Source: Acanthococcus lagerstroemiae
Taxonomy: Eukaryota; Arthropoda; Insecta; Hemiptera; Eriococcidae
Direction: 5' to 3'
Length of the DNA stretch: 64,000 bases
Assembly: GCA_031841125.1 (NCBI GenBank)
Contig: CM063110.1
Span: 15,371,626 to 15,435,625 of the forward strand
Shown in pieces: positions 45,870 to 58,162 of this stretch; positions within the stretch are counted from its first letter, which is position 1, and each line of letters begins with the position of its first letter. Made by a program: the position numbers and the translations under genes. The notes below the pieces were generated by a model. It saw nothing but the letters and a program-made list of their open reading frames with translations. It had not been told where the DNA came from and ran no database searches.

Positions 45870-46975
45870 CTTGAGTTGAGGTTTTCTTTGCGCTTATTTT
45901 GCTCCCCATCTATCAGCGGTCCTCAATCCTCCACCATGAACCGCTCGTTCACCACGGTCGCTCTCCGCTTCTATCTCCGCTTCTACGGTCACACTTCAAC
46001 AGTCGCAGTCCTCTTCGGCCACAAACTCCTCCCCCACAACGGCCATAATCTCCTACTAGAGGCTGCAATGCCCACCCCATGGTCTTTTACCTCCGCAGTA
46101 TCCACTCCTTCTCCAATGGCGCCCTTAGTCCCTCTCTACAGCTTTCTCCTTCCACGGCCCCATCACCTTACGGCCTCCTCGCTCAACCACCTCGATGATC
46201 CCCTGGTCTTCCAACCAGGAGCTTCCACCACTATGACTACCCCTCCCTCACGAGGAACCTTCCCCTCAAGACTCCCTCCCCGTGACCAGAACCTTCCGCA
46301 TTATAGCCTTCATTCGCCTTCCCGGCCGCCTCTCTCACCAAGGACATCCTCCTCCACCAGGACCTCATACTCACCATCCCCCCACCTGAGACCTTTATCT
46401 CCCTCTACAGTTCCCGCCACCACCGTGGCTTTCCTCCCCTCCAGGAACTCCCTCCTCCACCATGAGTACCTCTTATCCCCCCGGGCATTTATCTACCAAA
46501 GTTTTACTGCCCCACCAGGACCCCCACCCACCACTACCTCCTTTTTCCTCAGTGGCCACCCTGTCCTACCAAGGATTTCCTCCACCACGAGGACGCCTCA
46601 CCCACCACTACCCTTTGGGCTTTATCTCCCTTCATAGCCCTCTCCTCACTATGGTACTCCAACCCCGTTGAAGATCCCTGGCTAGCCACCCAAGAGCTCT
46701 CACAACCATGACCACCTCATCCCCCCGAGGGCCCTTCTCTCAGGACACCATCCCGCCACCAGCCTCTCCCGTACCACGGCCATTTCTCTCCTCGGTCCCC
46801 ACTCTCACCAAAGACTTTCTCCTGCACCAGGTCCTCTTACTCATCTTAACCCCCGCCCCACCCAGACCCTCCATCTCCGTCCATAGCTCACGCCCCACAG
46901 GGGCCATCCTCCCCCTTCAGGAGTTCCCTCCTCAACCATGAACCCTCTCCTAAGGGTAGGCTACCCCTGGAAAAT
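45870..46975. repeat. GC-rich, C-strand-biased degenerate minisatellite in the Helitron
   Basis: The plus strand is dominated by CTCCACCAGGACC, CCTCC and CACCATG-like phrases; the minus strand by GTCCTGGTGGAGGAGG. A plus-strand open frame of 253 codons (45876-46637) translates to low-complexity Pro/Ser/Thr sequence and is best explained by lack of A/T, not by coding. Similar DNA returns at 47540-47870. Confidence 0.7.
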
Positions 46976-46992
46976 AGAGCAATTAAGGGACA

Positions 46993-47023
46993 AGGTAGGC
47001 AACCCGCAGTGGGTTGCCTACCT
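46993..47023. repeat. Perfect 13-bp stem hairpin
   Basis: AGGTAGGCAACCC, five-base loop GCAGT, then GGGTTGCCTACCT. The arm sequence is the conserved GGTTGCCTACCT block that lies near the Helitron 5' ends (33310 and 48040), here present in both orientations back to back. Confidence 0.9.
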
Positions 47024-47044
47024 TTGCTGCTCCCTCCTCCACCA

Positions 47045-47440
47045 TGAAGCCCCTCCCCGTCTATGATTTATCTTAAGTTAAACAATGTGTTATATCTTGC
47101 GACTTGAGATCTTGGAGATTATGGGTAATTATTATGTCATTATCATGTCATTACATGTCTTTTTATGCCTGTCATAAGGACCTGAGATCTCAGAGTCCAA
47201 GGTAGCTTTAAGTTAGACTATGTGTTGTATCTTGTGACTTGAGATCTTGAAGATTATGGGTAATTGTCATTATATGTCTTTTTATGTCGGTTATGACTTA
47301 AAAACTTGGAGATCTTTTATGTTAGAACAGATTATGTTCTTGAAAGTAGCTGATCTGCCCCTGTAATTTTTCTGATTTTTAGGTAGGGAACCCGCAGTGC
47401 GTTTTTTTTTTTTGGAGAAGAGAGAGAGAGATATAAGAAG
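47045..47440 (-). repeat. Nested Helitron 5'-type segment
   Basis: On the minus strand from 47440: CTCTCTCTCTTCTCC, AACGCACTGCGGGTTCCC, GGGGCAGATCAGCTACTTTC, then two tandem copies of a unit containing AATTACCCATAATCT.CAAGATCTCAAGTC (about 47100-47300). It matches 33300-33480. The main Helitron 5' end at 48111 carries the first part of it again, so two copies are nested or duplicated. Confidence 0.65.
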
Positions 47441-48174
47441 GAAGTAGCAGGGACAAAGGCCAGGATTCAGATATCAGGCCCCTGAAAGTTTTTTTTTCTG
47501 GGAGGGAGGAGGAGGTAGAAAGAGGTGGCAAAGGCAAAGGTTAGTACTTGAACTTCAGGCCCCTCGGAGTTTTTTCCAGGGGGGAGGAGTTCCCCTCCAC
47601 AGCTCCCGCCCTCTCATAGTCCTCCTCCCCTACCACAAACTTCTTCTTCAGCGTGCCTCCCGAAGCTCCCCTACCCATCAGGGACCCTTCTTTAGGGTAG
47701 GCCATCGCCGATGTTAGGGACCCCAAACCCACCACTATCTCCTGGCCTCCATTTCCCTCTACAGTTCCCTCCCACACCATGATCCCCCTCCCCCTCCAGG
47801 ACCTCGATCATATACCAGGAACCCCCTCCTAGGGGTAGGCTACCCCTCCTCAGCCATGGAGGAAAGGGAGGAGGTGGTAGGGACGAAGGCCGGAATTTAG
47901 ATATCAGGCTCCTTGGAGGTTTTTTTTTCAGGAGGGGGGAGAAGAGGAGGAGTTTTGGTTTTTAATCTTTTTTAGAACAGATTATGTTCTTGAAAGTAGC
48001 CGATCCGCCCCTGCAATTTTTCTGATTTTCAAGTAGGCAGCCCGCAGTGCGTTTTTTTCTCACGGAGGTGGCGGTGGCGGCGGCGGATTTTACTTAGAGA
48101 GAATAGAGAGAAACCCTATTTAATTTGACTGATGTTCATTATGTTATATTTCTTCACCCCCTACCTCTTTTCTT

Positions 48175-48675
48175 TTAAAGTTTTGATTTTTACCAGTACT
48201 TTTATTCAACGGTCTACCGCCTTCAATATGCAAGACGGACCAAATTTGCACATAACCTTTTTAGTTCTACTAAGTAAAAGTAACAAAAAAGATCATATTC
48301 AAATTTTGCCCATATGTGAAATTGAAGGCTGTTGAAGCACTTACAATACTAAGTCGCTTTATAGCGCCTTCAATATTGCAGATAGGGAAAATATGTACAT
48401 AACTTATTTTGTAGATCTCAATCATTACTGCTGTTGAGGTTATATGTATATTTTGCCTATCTGCCATACTGAAGGCGCTATAAAGCAACAATGTATTGTA
48501 AGTGCTTCAGCGCCTACAATCTCGCAGATAGGCAAAATTTGTACATGAACTAAAGAAAGTTCGCGATGAATACTTCTAAGAAGATGAAAATTTTTAGATA
48601 ACCGCCATTTTGAAGGCGCTGCGTAACAAATGCAACTTTTCAACTAGGTCGCGCTCAAAAATTCGAAAATTTCGT
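48175..48675 (+). repeat. Nested-hairpin repeat, copy 1
   Basis: It starts TTTTACCAGTACTTTTATTCAA, then CGGTCTACCGCCTTCAATATG. Two imperfect 90-base hairpins follow (48301-48393 and 48450-48539), each of the form TTTTGCCTATCTG..GAAGGCGCTA(T)AAAGC..GTAAGTGCTT..GCGCCT..GCAGATAGGCAAAA. The second hairpin is the inverse of the first, so the block also folds as one large hairpin. It ends GACCTAGTT-inverse CAACTAGGTCGCGCTC. Three other copies are at 52440, 61985 and 63890. No ORF. Confidence 0.85.
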
Positions 48676-48679
48676 TTAG

Positions 48680-50275
48680 CTTACGTATGACGATTCACCC
48701 TACTGCACAGGAGCACAGCATTCATTTTTCTTCAACATGCTGACTGACTCTATACTCATAATTATTCTATAACAGATTTTCTTTCACCTAACTTTCATTA
48801 TAAATTGGCACGTATTTCTACCAGCCATTTGTAGTTCTAATATGAATTTTCTTTCCGGTTCGGTTTTACCCACCGATAACGTTTCTCGGAATGTTTGTTG
48901 AGCCGTCGCCATTATCTATTTAGAAACATGTTTATTGTCTAAAAGATACTCGACAGAATATAAAACAGCAGTTCAATAAATGGGATCCGACCAGAATTCA
49001 AATTGGAAGTTGTATCCGACTGCTCAAATTCAAATAAGCAGAGATTTACTCTGCCCGTCTTTTTTGGACACGGTTCATTTTCCCCCTCATTATCGTACTT
49101 CTGCGTTTTTTCGTCAGCTCTGCTGCATAAAGGTCAATGTTCCTGTGGTTTTCAGCTGCTCCACCCTTCTACCCTGATGCAAGCGATCAAATCTCGAGGA
49201 AAACAGAAAATTGCAATCCATCATCTGGCGACTTTATAGCGTCTTATAACGCACGGGCGACAAACACGCGAAAAAATCGTCTAAAATAATGCAATAAGAT
49301 TTCTATCGAATGCAAAAACGTGACTCGAATTCGCAACTAAATATTCTCGCCGTATTCAAGTAAATATTTAGATAGGCTCTGCTAAGTCGAACTGTCGTTA
49401 GGGCAGCACATGGACCGACCATGAAACTTCAGCCGATGATGTTTCAGGAAAACAAGCGAGCGATAGGGTACTTCTTATTCGTCGTACTTTATTGATTTCA
49501 ACTGTCCGTTCGCCTTCCAACAGATCTACCAAAATTGGAAGGCAAGATTGATTATCTAAAATTTCGAAGTTCAAAGTAGTTGCTCACAAAGACAGAGCGA
49601 GAACAACGAGCAAAGAAGACAAAAAATGGAAAAAGAGTGACAGACGCATATACGCCCTGGAACAGAGAGGTCCGAGCACCTCCCAACATGTTGAAGGAAA
49701 TATTTTTTCCACTTGATTTGCTTAAAATTCGAAACATTTTCGTTCGCTCTGCTCGCGATCAACATTTTAGCACTTCAAGTTTTTTACATGCTCTCGGAAA
49801 AATTTCTAGATATGCGCCTGGGAATTGATAACAATGGAAATAAAAACTGAGTTCCTAGCTAATTAGAAGAGTTTAATTAGTGACGATGTATTGAGTGAAT
49901 AACATGCGGAAGTACGTCGTTTATGATATCGGCATGGACGGCCCTAGTTCACATTGGGATGTCGTCGGAAAGATTTATAGGCTAAGTTGAGGGACAGTGG
50001 TGGTTCCGTAGGTGTGCACTTAACATAGCTCATCTGTCCGTTGTCAAAAAATATTTTCAAGAGATAACTAGGGTCTTGAATCTATTTTTGGTCAATTTAT
50101 TGGACACGTAGGTTTATCTTAAAGATAAACAGTTCATCACTGGATCATTAAAATAAATTCCAACCGTATTCCTCGATCTGCTGCAATTATTGTACAATCA
50201 TTCTTATTTAAGAAATTAAGTTCCAAACAATACCACATTTCGGCGTGATCTGCCCGGCCCAAATCGTAGGAAGCC
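48680..50275. other. Unassigned, repeat-poor DNA
   Basis: CpG-containing; ORFs of up to 82 codons (for example 49580-49828) show no recognisable motif. No RNA gene seen. Confidence 0.4.
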
Positions 50276-50279
50276 CCCC

Positions 50280-50511
50280 CATGGGCGTAGCCAGCGAGGG
50301 GCAAGGGCTGGATTCTTAAGGAAAAAAAATGTTCCGGTGCTCACAAGATTATTTCCAAATATTTACAGCCAACTGCATAAAATTCGCAGAAAATAGAATG
50401 TGCCTAGAGACCTAAACGCTAGACAACAAAAATGTGTGATTGGCGCCACGCTGATAGCTTATAATTCTACTTTTTTGCCCCTCTCTGGAAAAAGTTCTAG
50501 CTACGCCTATG
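50280..50511. mobile_element. hAT-like MITE, 232 bp
   Basis: The ends CATGGGCGTAGCCAGCG and TCTAGCTACGCCTATG are inverted repeats. The flanks are AGCCCCCC and CCCCCCCC, compatible with an 8-bp duplication in a poly-C context. No ORF of note. Confidence 0.65.
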
Positions 50512-50584
50512 CCCCCCCCCTGCAGAAACTTCTCCATTCTTTCTACTTCTTTTACTCCATTATTTTTTATATCCAAAGGAAAAT

Positions 50585-51090
50585 TTAGCTAAAAAACAAA
50601 AGCAATACATTCGTATGGCCTGTCCTAACATACGGGTATCAAAGATGGCCATTAAGTGCAAAAATTTTGAATAGAATCAGGGTAACTCAAAACACAATGG
50701 AGAGATCAATGCTGAGAATAGCAAGAAGGGACAGGGTAAAAATCTGGGCTATTAAAATTAAGATTCATTAACAATTTAGTTTGACAGATCAAAAAAATAA
50801 AATGGGGATGGGCGGGAGACATCTTCCATCTCAGAGACGACCGATGAACCTATAGGGACGCTACCTTTTGGCAATTGATGGACGGCAAAAGCAGAGGTAA
50901 ATAAAAGTTAAGATGGAAAGACGAAATTAATAAATTTCTAAGCAGTAAGAACTTTCAAAAAATAGCGAGGAATATAAACGAATAGGAAAGTCTACAGGAA
51001 ACCTTAGCACGGCATGGGTCAGGGGGGCGAGCCCCACTTTGGGATCGCAAACCCTACACTACTATGTACACCCTGAATAAACGTTTTTTG
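50585..51090 (+). mobile_element. LINE 3' end
   Basis: The plus strand reads WPVLTYGYQRWPLSAKILNR, IRVTQNTMERSMLRIARRD and, after frameshifts, KWGWAGxxxRLRDDR-like and LSTAWVRGASPTLGSQTLHY. The order TYG-W / QNxMERSM / WAGH is the C-terminal part of an insect LINE. The 3' UTR ends near CCTGAATAAACG. 5'-truncated and frameshifted. Confidence 0.75.
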
Positions 51091-52435
51091 AATTTTTTGT
51101 AATTAGTTTTTACTCCGGTTTTTCAGACGCTCTTTTTCACCAAAATTTCTAGAATATTTTCCTATTTGGTCCGTCGTGTGAAGACGAGGTTAGGAAAGAC
51201 TTTTTTAAAACTTTCGTGAGACTTGTACGACTCTTCGTGGCTCGCTAAGATTTCTCAAGGTTCATCGAGAACCCTTTTCTGGACCAATTTAAAACTTTTT
51301 AATACTCATCCAGTCTTCTTCAAGACAGGCTTAACCCAACCAGTTCAAGTCTTTCTCTTTTTCAGCCATTCTATATGACTCTTCCTGAACTCATTGAGGA
51401 ACAAATTTCGATATTTTTCTTATTTCTGGAACTTTACGAGTAGTACATAATTCCAATGTACTTTTTTTATACTAAATCCGAGTCTGCCATCAGAAATACT
51501 CGATTAGGAACAATTTCCTTGTACAAGACCTTTGGAGTGATCAAACAGGCAATTTTGAGTGTTTTCAGGCTTATTTTTAGACTATTAACAGAGTGGTAAC
51601 AAAATTGGAAGACAATGGCTTTTATAGTCTTCAAAAGGTCATTTGTAGGACAAAAAATGTATTTCAGTTTTGAGGTCAGATCTAAAATCAGGACGAAAAT
51701 TTGATTCCGGAATATTGTTATTTTTTCTTCCGATATATGAGTCCAATTTCTAACTATTGACCTTTAATCAATATACGTGACCTGGAATCATGAAATGTGT
51801 CTCTGGTGTCAAAAATCATTTTTCACTTTCTTGACAATTCTTATAGGAAAAATCACGTTCTTTTGAATGAAACAAATCGCAGCTTCCTATCTTCATTAGT
51901 TTTTCCACAAACTGCATTTAAAAAGCACGTCAACAAATTAAAAACATCCATTTACATGGTGTTGTGTGAAACGGACCTATGGGAAAACATCATCCGTTTA
52001 CATGACCTCGTGTGAAACAGGCCTACGAGGATAACAGAGAACAAGAATTCGAAACGCGGTTGTCATAGCAACGCGTAAACGCACCACCACAGATGTACCT
52101 GTGCGCACCACTACCACCATCCCATCATTACACTAGTTTATCTTGAAAACCTGTTTTCGCACGAAAGGCACATTTCATGATTCAAGGTCACATATATGCA
52201 TAGAAACAGATTTCATCAAAATTCCAAGGCCAGATTCGGAAGCAGCACGAAAAATAAAAACTGTGTTGTGGTTCCAATGATATCAAAAGTGAAAATATGA
52301 ATGTTGAGAACAAAGGCCAATTTAGCGAGAAAAAAGGTCTACACATAATATCTAAATTTAAAGGTCAGATTCGGAATTAAGAGAAACGATTGGTTCAGAA
52401 ACAGGTATCAGGGTGGATTGTCATAAACAGGCTAA
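51091..52435. other. Unassigned DNA with a degenerate GACTCATT array at 51200-51420
   Basis: AGACTTGTACGACTCTTCG, CGCTAAGATTTCTC and TTTAATACTCATCCAG recall the arrays at 22600 and 28786. Otherwise no feature recognised. Confidence 0.4.
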
Positions 52436-52439
52436 AAAA

Positions 52440-53895
52440 TTTTTCGAATTTTTGAGCGCAATCTAGTTAAGCAGTTGCCTTTGGTGAAAAAAAAAAGTAT
52501 TTAAAATTTTTTTTTATTTGTAAGTTTTTCCTAAGGGATTTGTCCTCGAAGTTACGTACTGTATGACTGAAAATGAATGTTACGCAGTGCCTTAAAAATG
52601 CAGGTTATGCAAACTTTTTACAAAACTTTCTTCATAGTATTCATCACGAACTTTAAATTAGTTGACATACAAATTTAGCCTATCTGTGAAATTGAAGGCG
52701 TTAAAGCACTTACAATACTCCGGATGCATGGTGTAGAAGGAATAACCTATCATTAAACATTAAAAAATGCCATCAAATAACTTTTTCAAAAAAGAAAAAC
52801 AATCACAACCTCGTACACTATCGAAGGAGAAAGATTGGACATAAAAACAGAAATAAGAAACCTTGGTAGGCGTAACTCGAGATTCCACTCTTACCTACCA
52901 GACACATTGCAATAACATAACAAAAGCAAAGTCATTACTCGGATTCCTATTCAGACAGTATAGTAACCTTCAAAAGCCTGAAACATACGTAACCCTTTAC
53001 TATTCACTAGTAAGATCACATCTCGAATACACATCTCTAATCTGGTATCCATTCAACAAAAAATTAAGAGATCAAATTGAGAAAATACAAGAAAAATGCC
53101 TAAGATTTATTTATAGTAAACAGTTTAGGTATTACCCTCATGGGATCCCATATGAGGAGCTCCTTCTGGGATATGAAGTTCAATAACTCGGAGAAAGCTT
53201 GTATCAATTCAGTTCAATAGTAATTTATGGACATATCAAAATTAAAAGATCCCAATCTTCTAACAAAAATCCAAATTAATGTACCCCGAATAAATTCACG
53301 AAACAACAAACTATTTCATATTCCCCTTTCAAGAACGAACGATATAAATTCCCCCATGCCTAGGGCCCTAAAACTTTGCAATAGCCTTGTAATAGAATAC
53401 CACCCAGATTTACACCTGTTAAAAGCTGGGAAGAGAACAGTATTAAAAACATTTTTAAAGAGGAGGTAGAATAGCAGAATGATTTATTAAGAGTGTCTGG
53501 TGATAATATGAGTTAAATGGGTCCAATTATGAGTGAGTGTATGTTGAAACTGTGTTGATTTTGAAGGGCGGAGGGGTGGCTCGGAATGAATTTTGAGAAC
53601 TGGTGAACGAATGTACGAATGAATGAATGAATGAATGAATATGATATGGATGATTGTGAGAAAGAAGGGCGGATTATGAATGGACTTAAGTATAAGTGGG
53701 TAACAATGTATAAATGGGTTATAACTTAATTTTAGTTCAAGATTAAAATATTAACCTAAACTTAAATATAAAAAACCTCCAGAATTGGGATTTTTTATAA
53801 TCCGAAGGAAGGGATTAAATAAAATATCTTTAAAAAAATACTTTGTTGCTTTATAGCGCCTTCAGTATGAAAGATAGGCAATATTCACATTTCCC
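52440..53895 (-). repeat. Nested-hairpin repeat, copy 2, split by a LINE
   Basis: The left part (52440-52719) runs TTTTTCGAATTTTTGAGCGC through ACGCAGTGCCT to TATCTGTGAAATTGAAGGCG and ACTTACAATACT. The right part (53837-53895) resumes AATACTTTGTTGCTTTATAGC and GCCTTCAGTATG.AAGATAGGCAA. Joined, they follow copies 1 and 3 without a gap in this region. The duplicated AATACT on both sides of the LINE is its target-site duplication. Confidence 0.85.
52720..53836 (+). mobile_element. Jockey/CR1-type LINE, 3' third
   Basis: The plus strand reads AWCRRNNLSLNIKKCHQITF, then EIRNLG with VTRDSTLTYQTHCNNITKAK, LGFLFRQYSNLQKPETYVTL, YYSLVRSHLEYTSLIWYPFN and IQEKCLRFIYSKQF (to 53186), then MDISKLKDPNLLTKIQINVP to a stop at 53469. 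This is the thumb and C-terminus of Jockey/CR1-group reverse transcriptases. A frameshift and a TAA near 53184 break it. The 3' UTR carries an AATG microsatellite (53617-53640). The copy is flanked by AATACT (52714-52719 and 53837-53842). Confidence 0.88.
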
Positions 53896-56650
53896 CTCCA
53901 ATTCTACCGCTTATATCTCGACCGATTTAAGACTCCCTTTTTTTTCCTTCTGTATTTCTGAGCGGGTAGAGCCCCCATCAGAAATCCTGAGCGAGGCAAG
54001 TTGCTCACTTTCTCCTCCAATTCTACCACTTATGTTTCTACTTATTCAAGACTATTCGAAACTCTTCAATTTGGATTCCGATAGAGATCGATTCGTTTCA
54101 TTGTCAATACACACATCATGACATATAATTTACTAAATACACTCAAATTTAGATGAGAAAAACAACTTATCATTCCTGATAATATCATACGATAAGAGAT
54201 TATTTTCATTCTCTACTAATCGAATCGGGCTAATTTGTTTCTTATTATGATTATGATTGCGTTAAATACGCAAACTCTGATACATGTAACTAATCAACTC
54301 TCATTACATCATATTCACCTAAATATGAACTCTCTTACAAAATAATATTGGCATTATCTGACCATGATGTCATGTAATTTTTTTTTAAATCAGGATGACA
54401 CTCAGCATTTTTGAATTCGGAAATGTTTAATAAAATTGAAACTTATATAGATGTCGACGCACTCACTATAGGTAATTATTCTCAGTGTTAGGATGATGGT
54501 TGTTTAAATACATTCTCTGCATAAAGAAGATCCTGAAGATCAATTTTCGAGTTGAGGAAGAATAAGACAGGCACCTAGTTCTTGAAATCATTCAAGAGCA
54601 TCGCTGCACTAGAAAATGAAGTATCTCGTAACCTCGTAAACTTGTAATTGATTTTCCTTTTAATTCGAAAGATAATCGGTAAATTCACAAACTACACAAC
54701 ACACGAGAAACAATTTTCGCATCCGTTATGTAGGTATGGCTACTAATTGTATGATGTCAGTGCGGAGTGACAATGTTCGTCGTACATACTGAAATTTGGT
54801 GCCTAATTTGGCTTCTAAATCGTATAGAGCCACTTTACCGATGAGCCGGCGCATAAAACAAATATTCGGGCGCTTTGAGAGTAAATAAACAAACGATGTT
54901 ACTGCGAGCGATAATGGAAACTATTTTTAATATTCCGATCATCACCGAGTCGAGACTTTGTTTGCAAATATGCCTACTAATGAGCAGAGCTTCAATCAGA
55001 ACCGAATACTAGATGACCAAATATTTTCTGATTCGGTCAATTCGACAAATCTATGGACATCGAAAGCACACTTAGCGTTTCAATTTCCGGATGTTCTTTG
55101 AACACGAAGGAATTCGGATGACGTACCTACGAGTGAATTAGTAGTCATCGAAATGATTACTACATGAAAATGATAAAGCACGTTAACAATATATGGTTAT
55201 AGGCCCATGGGATAGTCTCAAACGTTTTTCCTCCCAGTAACTGAATTTCTTTATCTTAGGGACGAAACAACACGTTGCTAAGAGGAGCATGTATTACGAC
55301 CCACGCTTGTAGAATTAGGCAACTCTCCTCCCCCATCTGTAATGTCGATTGAATAATGACTCGGAACTGACAAAATTGCAATGACCTAAATATTCTCCGA
55401 TTTTGGGCGTTGCACTTGTATGCTATCCCTCCTCTCCCAGTAACAAAGACTGGCTCCGGAAAATGAGAAGGAAAAATTGTTGGATTAGGGGTGCAGGGGA
55501 CCGAAGTCATGAATGTGCGAATGTCAGTCGTTCTCTGCTCATGTTGTACGTACTATGTATATACCTAATATAAGTTTATCGGAGATGGGGAAGATCAGAG
55601 GACAGAGAGGAACTCTTCAAATGTGACTGGCTGAGTCCATCGTAATTTCAAAATATCAATGAATTGATGGGTACTAGCTGGCCGAAAAACAATACAACCC
55701 AAATATAGATAATGTGAACAGAATAGAAAATTGAATGTTCAAAAAATTCAAATCGTATATCAAAAAACAAAAAAATAAAAATAAATTTAATTGTAGGTAA
55801 CAGAATATTGAAAATCTGAGTTCATTAGAATAAATCGAAATCCACAATGAACAAATTGGAAGTTCAGAGTTCAGACACAGTAGAATGTTTTCATTCAGAC
55901 AGTGGGGGGGGGGTGTATATTTTCTGTTTATTTGCTCAGGGCAACAAGTAAAATAAAAGCTTTTATTCGTTAAATTTTGCGACTATGCTAACTCAAAAAG
56001 TTCCTTGATTTAGCCCAATTGAGCAAAAATACGAATGAAGAAACTCAATAATTTGAAAGTTTGTTCGATACTCAACAAGGAAAAAGGGGTGAACTAGTTA
56101 ACACGTGTCAAAGAAGATGTTAAAATGCATTAATTTTTCTTTTCTATAAATACTAAAAAAAAAAAAAAACTACCAAGCAACTTACGGTAAAATTCTTCTT
56201 GAAATGTACTTCAATTTTAAATATTTAATCAAATTTACCAGAAGAAACAAAATTTATCATTCAATAAAAAAAATTTTGCTAACTAAATTGAAAAATTTTA
56301 AATTTACAAAAAATTACATCAAGTTTGCAATAAAATTTATACCATAAAATTAATGCAAAAGTTTTTGAAGTTTTTCAAGAACCATTATTAATTTGTAAAA
56401 TGGTAAGAAAGTCTAATAAATATACATTTTACATTTTATTTTATTTTTCAAGCTTTAAAATATATAAGTTTACCAAAAAAAAAAAAACAGTTGAAATTAT
56501 TTTTCAGATTTAGGTGATAGCTTTTTCAGTGCAATTAGATCAGAATTTTTAGCATAAGTTAATCGATTGAAATAACTGAGAAATTACAAACAAATTAAAA
56601 TTGACAAAAATAATAAAATTTCAAGTGAAAATTTATAAATTTACAATATG
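53896..56650. other. Unassigned DNA
   Basis: No gene or RNA gene recognised. 54600-55550 is CpG-containing and repeat-poor; 55700-56640 is very AT-rich. The minus-strand ORF at 55256-55510 shows nothing identifiable. Confidence 0.4.
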
Positions 56651-56656
56651 AGTTTT

Positions 56657-57208
56657 TAGGGTGTCATCTATCAAATACGAATTTTCCAAAAGTATGACCA
56701 GTATGACTTTTCTATAACTTTTGTGTGACTTTAGTATGCCCTTTTTTCGGATCATTTTCACGCCTGAATAGAATTTCCACAAGGAAAAAATAATAAATTC
56801 AAAACACGCTAATTGCAAAAAAAAAAAAAAAAAACAACAACTTTGAAGAAATTTAAATAATAAAGAATGAATTATGAATTATTGCAAAGAATGTTCAGGG
56901 TGTCTAACGATAATATGACTTTTGTATGATCTTTTCCGGACCATTTTCACGCCTGAACAGAATTCTTATACGCATAAAAAAAAACTTATGTCAAAAACAT
57001 ACTAATTACACACAAAAACTTTGAAGAAACTTAACAATTATAGTAATAACGAACGAATTATTGCGAAGACGGTTGCAAAGAACACAAATTTTCAATTCAA
57101 TTTTAATTTGGACATATTCTGATTGAGAAATAATATTGTGATTGTTTGAGAGGAATTACCAAATTTGTAAATAACTAAGACTTTGTATGACCTACAGTAG
57201 ACACCCTG
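56657..57208. mobile_element. CAGGGTGTC-family element with an internal extra end
   Basis: It starts (T)AGGGTGTCATCTATC, has an internal CAGGGTGTCTAACGATAA at 56897, and ends TACAGTAGACACCCTG. The flanks GTTTT and GTTCT fit a 5-bp duplication with one change. CCTTTTTTCGGATCATTTTCACGCCTGAA (split over 56739-56768) and its near copy at 56930-56958 show that the body is an internal tandem duplication. Confidence 0.7.
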
Positions 57209-58150
57209 GTTCTGGTCAACTGACCTACATCAACATGATCACATACAGGAACAAACTGTCTCCAAATGATAAGAGCCTGACTCGCTGCGCCCAAGGGGGG
57301 GGGGAAATATCAAATAAATCGTTGGCCTTTAATAGTCGAAAAATTTCGGAGACAAATCTGTCACTCTATATATGCAGCAGTCGCAACGCTAATTTTTAGT
57401 AACTGTAGCAGCTTCCCAAAAATAAAACAGTAGCAAGTATACATGATGTACCATAACAACATTCATTACATAAGTAGGGATGGCATGTTCTGACTTGCCC
57501 TCTAATCGATCAAAATAATATCTCGATGCAATAATAATCTCTGATGATCCAACATGTAAGTCGAAGTCGTTCTTATTTTTTAGACAAAATCATGAAAAAA
57601 GGGTTCAACGCCCACCTCTACTTTTATATCTGACTACTTTTGCATCTGGTCTCTTTAATAAGAAAGATTCAACTGAATGTGAGAGATTTGTAGATACACG
57701 TCCATACCAGGAAGTTGATGAGGCGGTCACCAAGTTAGCCAACTACATACTTCATAAAATAAAATGATATGAAGTTATGTTTTCATAGGGTCAATTTTCG
57801 AGAATATTATAAAATTAATACTGTCATTAAATTAAGATAAATGGCAATACTTTGGATGCAGGATTGTAGAAATCTATATCTACCTTAGTACATAATACAT
57901 ATTAGTGAGTAAAGGGTAAGTGAAAATTGAATTAGAACTTCAACAGCATGTATGACAAATGCAACACTAGTTACACATAGGTTGCCACTACTACTGATCG
58001 CATGATACAGTCAACAAAACCGGGAGACAATCAGAACATGAAAGATCACAGATGCTCAAAATTGGCAAATTGTCCAATAAATACTCAAATGACCAACACG
58101 ACAACAAAAACCTAACTGACAAATTTAAAAATACTGATAATGGGTGCAAG
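57209..58150. other. Unassigned DNA
   Basis: No feature recognised apart from a G run near 57296. Confidence 0.4.
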
Positions 58151-58162
58151 GTAACACAAGAA

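Larger units (their letters stand above)
45760..48111 (-). mobile_element. Non-autonomous Helitron, 2.35 kb
   Basis: On the minus strand the 5' end is TCTCTCTATTCTCTCT at 48111, then AAGTAAAATCCGCCGCCGCC. The 3' end is GGCCGCGAAGCGGCCAGG, then GGGGGCGAAACCCCCTAG ending at 45760 and followed by T. The hairpin and CTAG are Helitron hallmarks. The same 3' end is found at 22599 and the same 5' end at 33246. The interior holds GC-rich, strand-asymmetric DNA and a nested second 5'-type segment. No Rep or helicase frame is present, so it depended on an autonomous relative. The base before the 5' TC is T, not the usual A, possibly by mutation. Confidence 0.75.

Noticed and set aside
45876..46637. 253-codon ORF on the plus strand
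   Set aside because: The translation is low-complexity Pro/Ser/Thr from a C-biased degenerate minisatellite inside a Helitron. No domain, and the absence of stops follows from the shortage of A and T.
51000..51040. Third Helitron 3' end (CAGGGGGGCGAGCCCC)
   Set aside because: The surrounding sequence is the C-terminal coding end and 3' UTR of a LINE, and no CTRR terminus follows.
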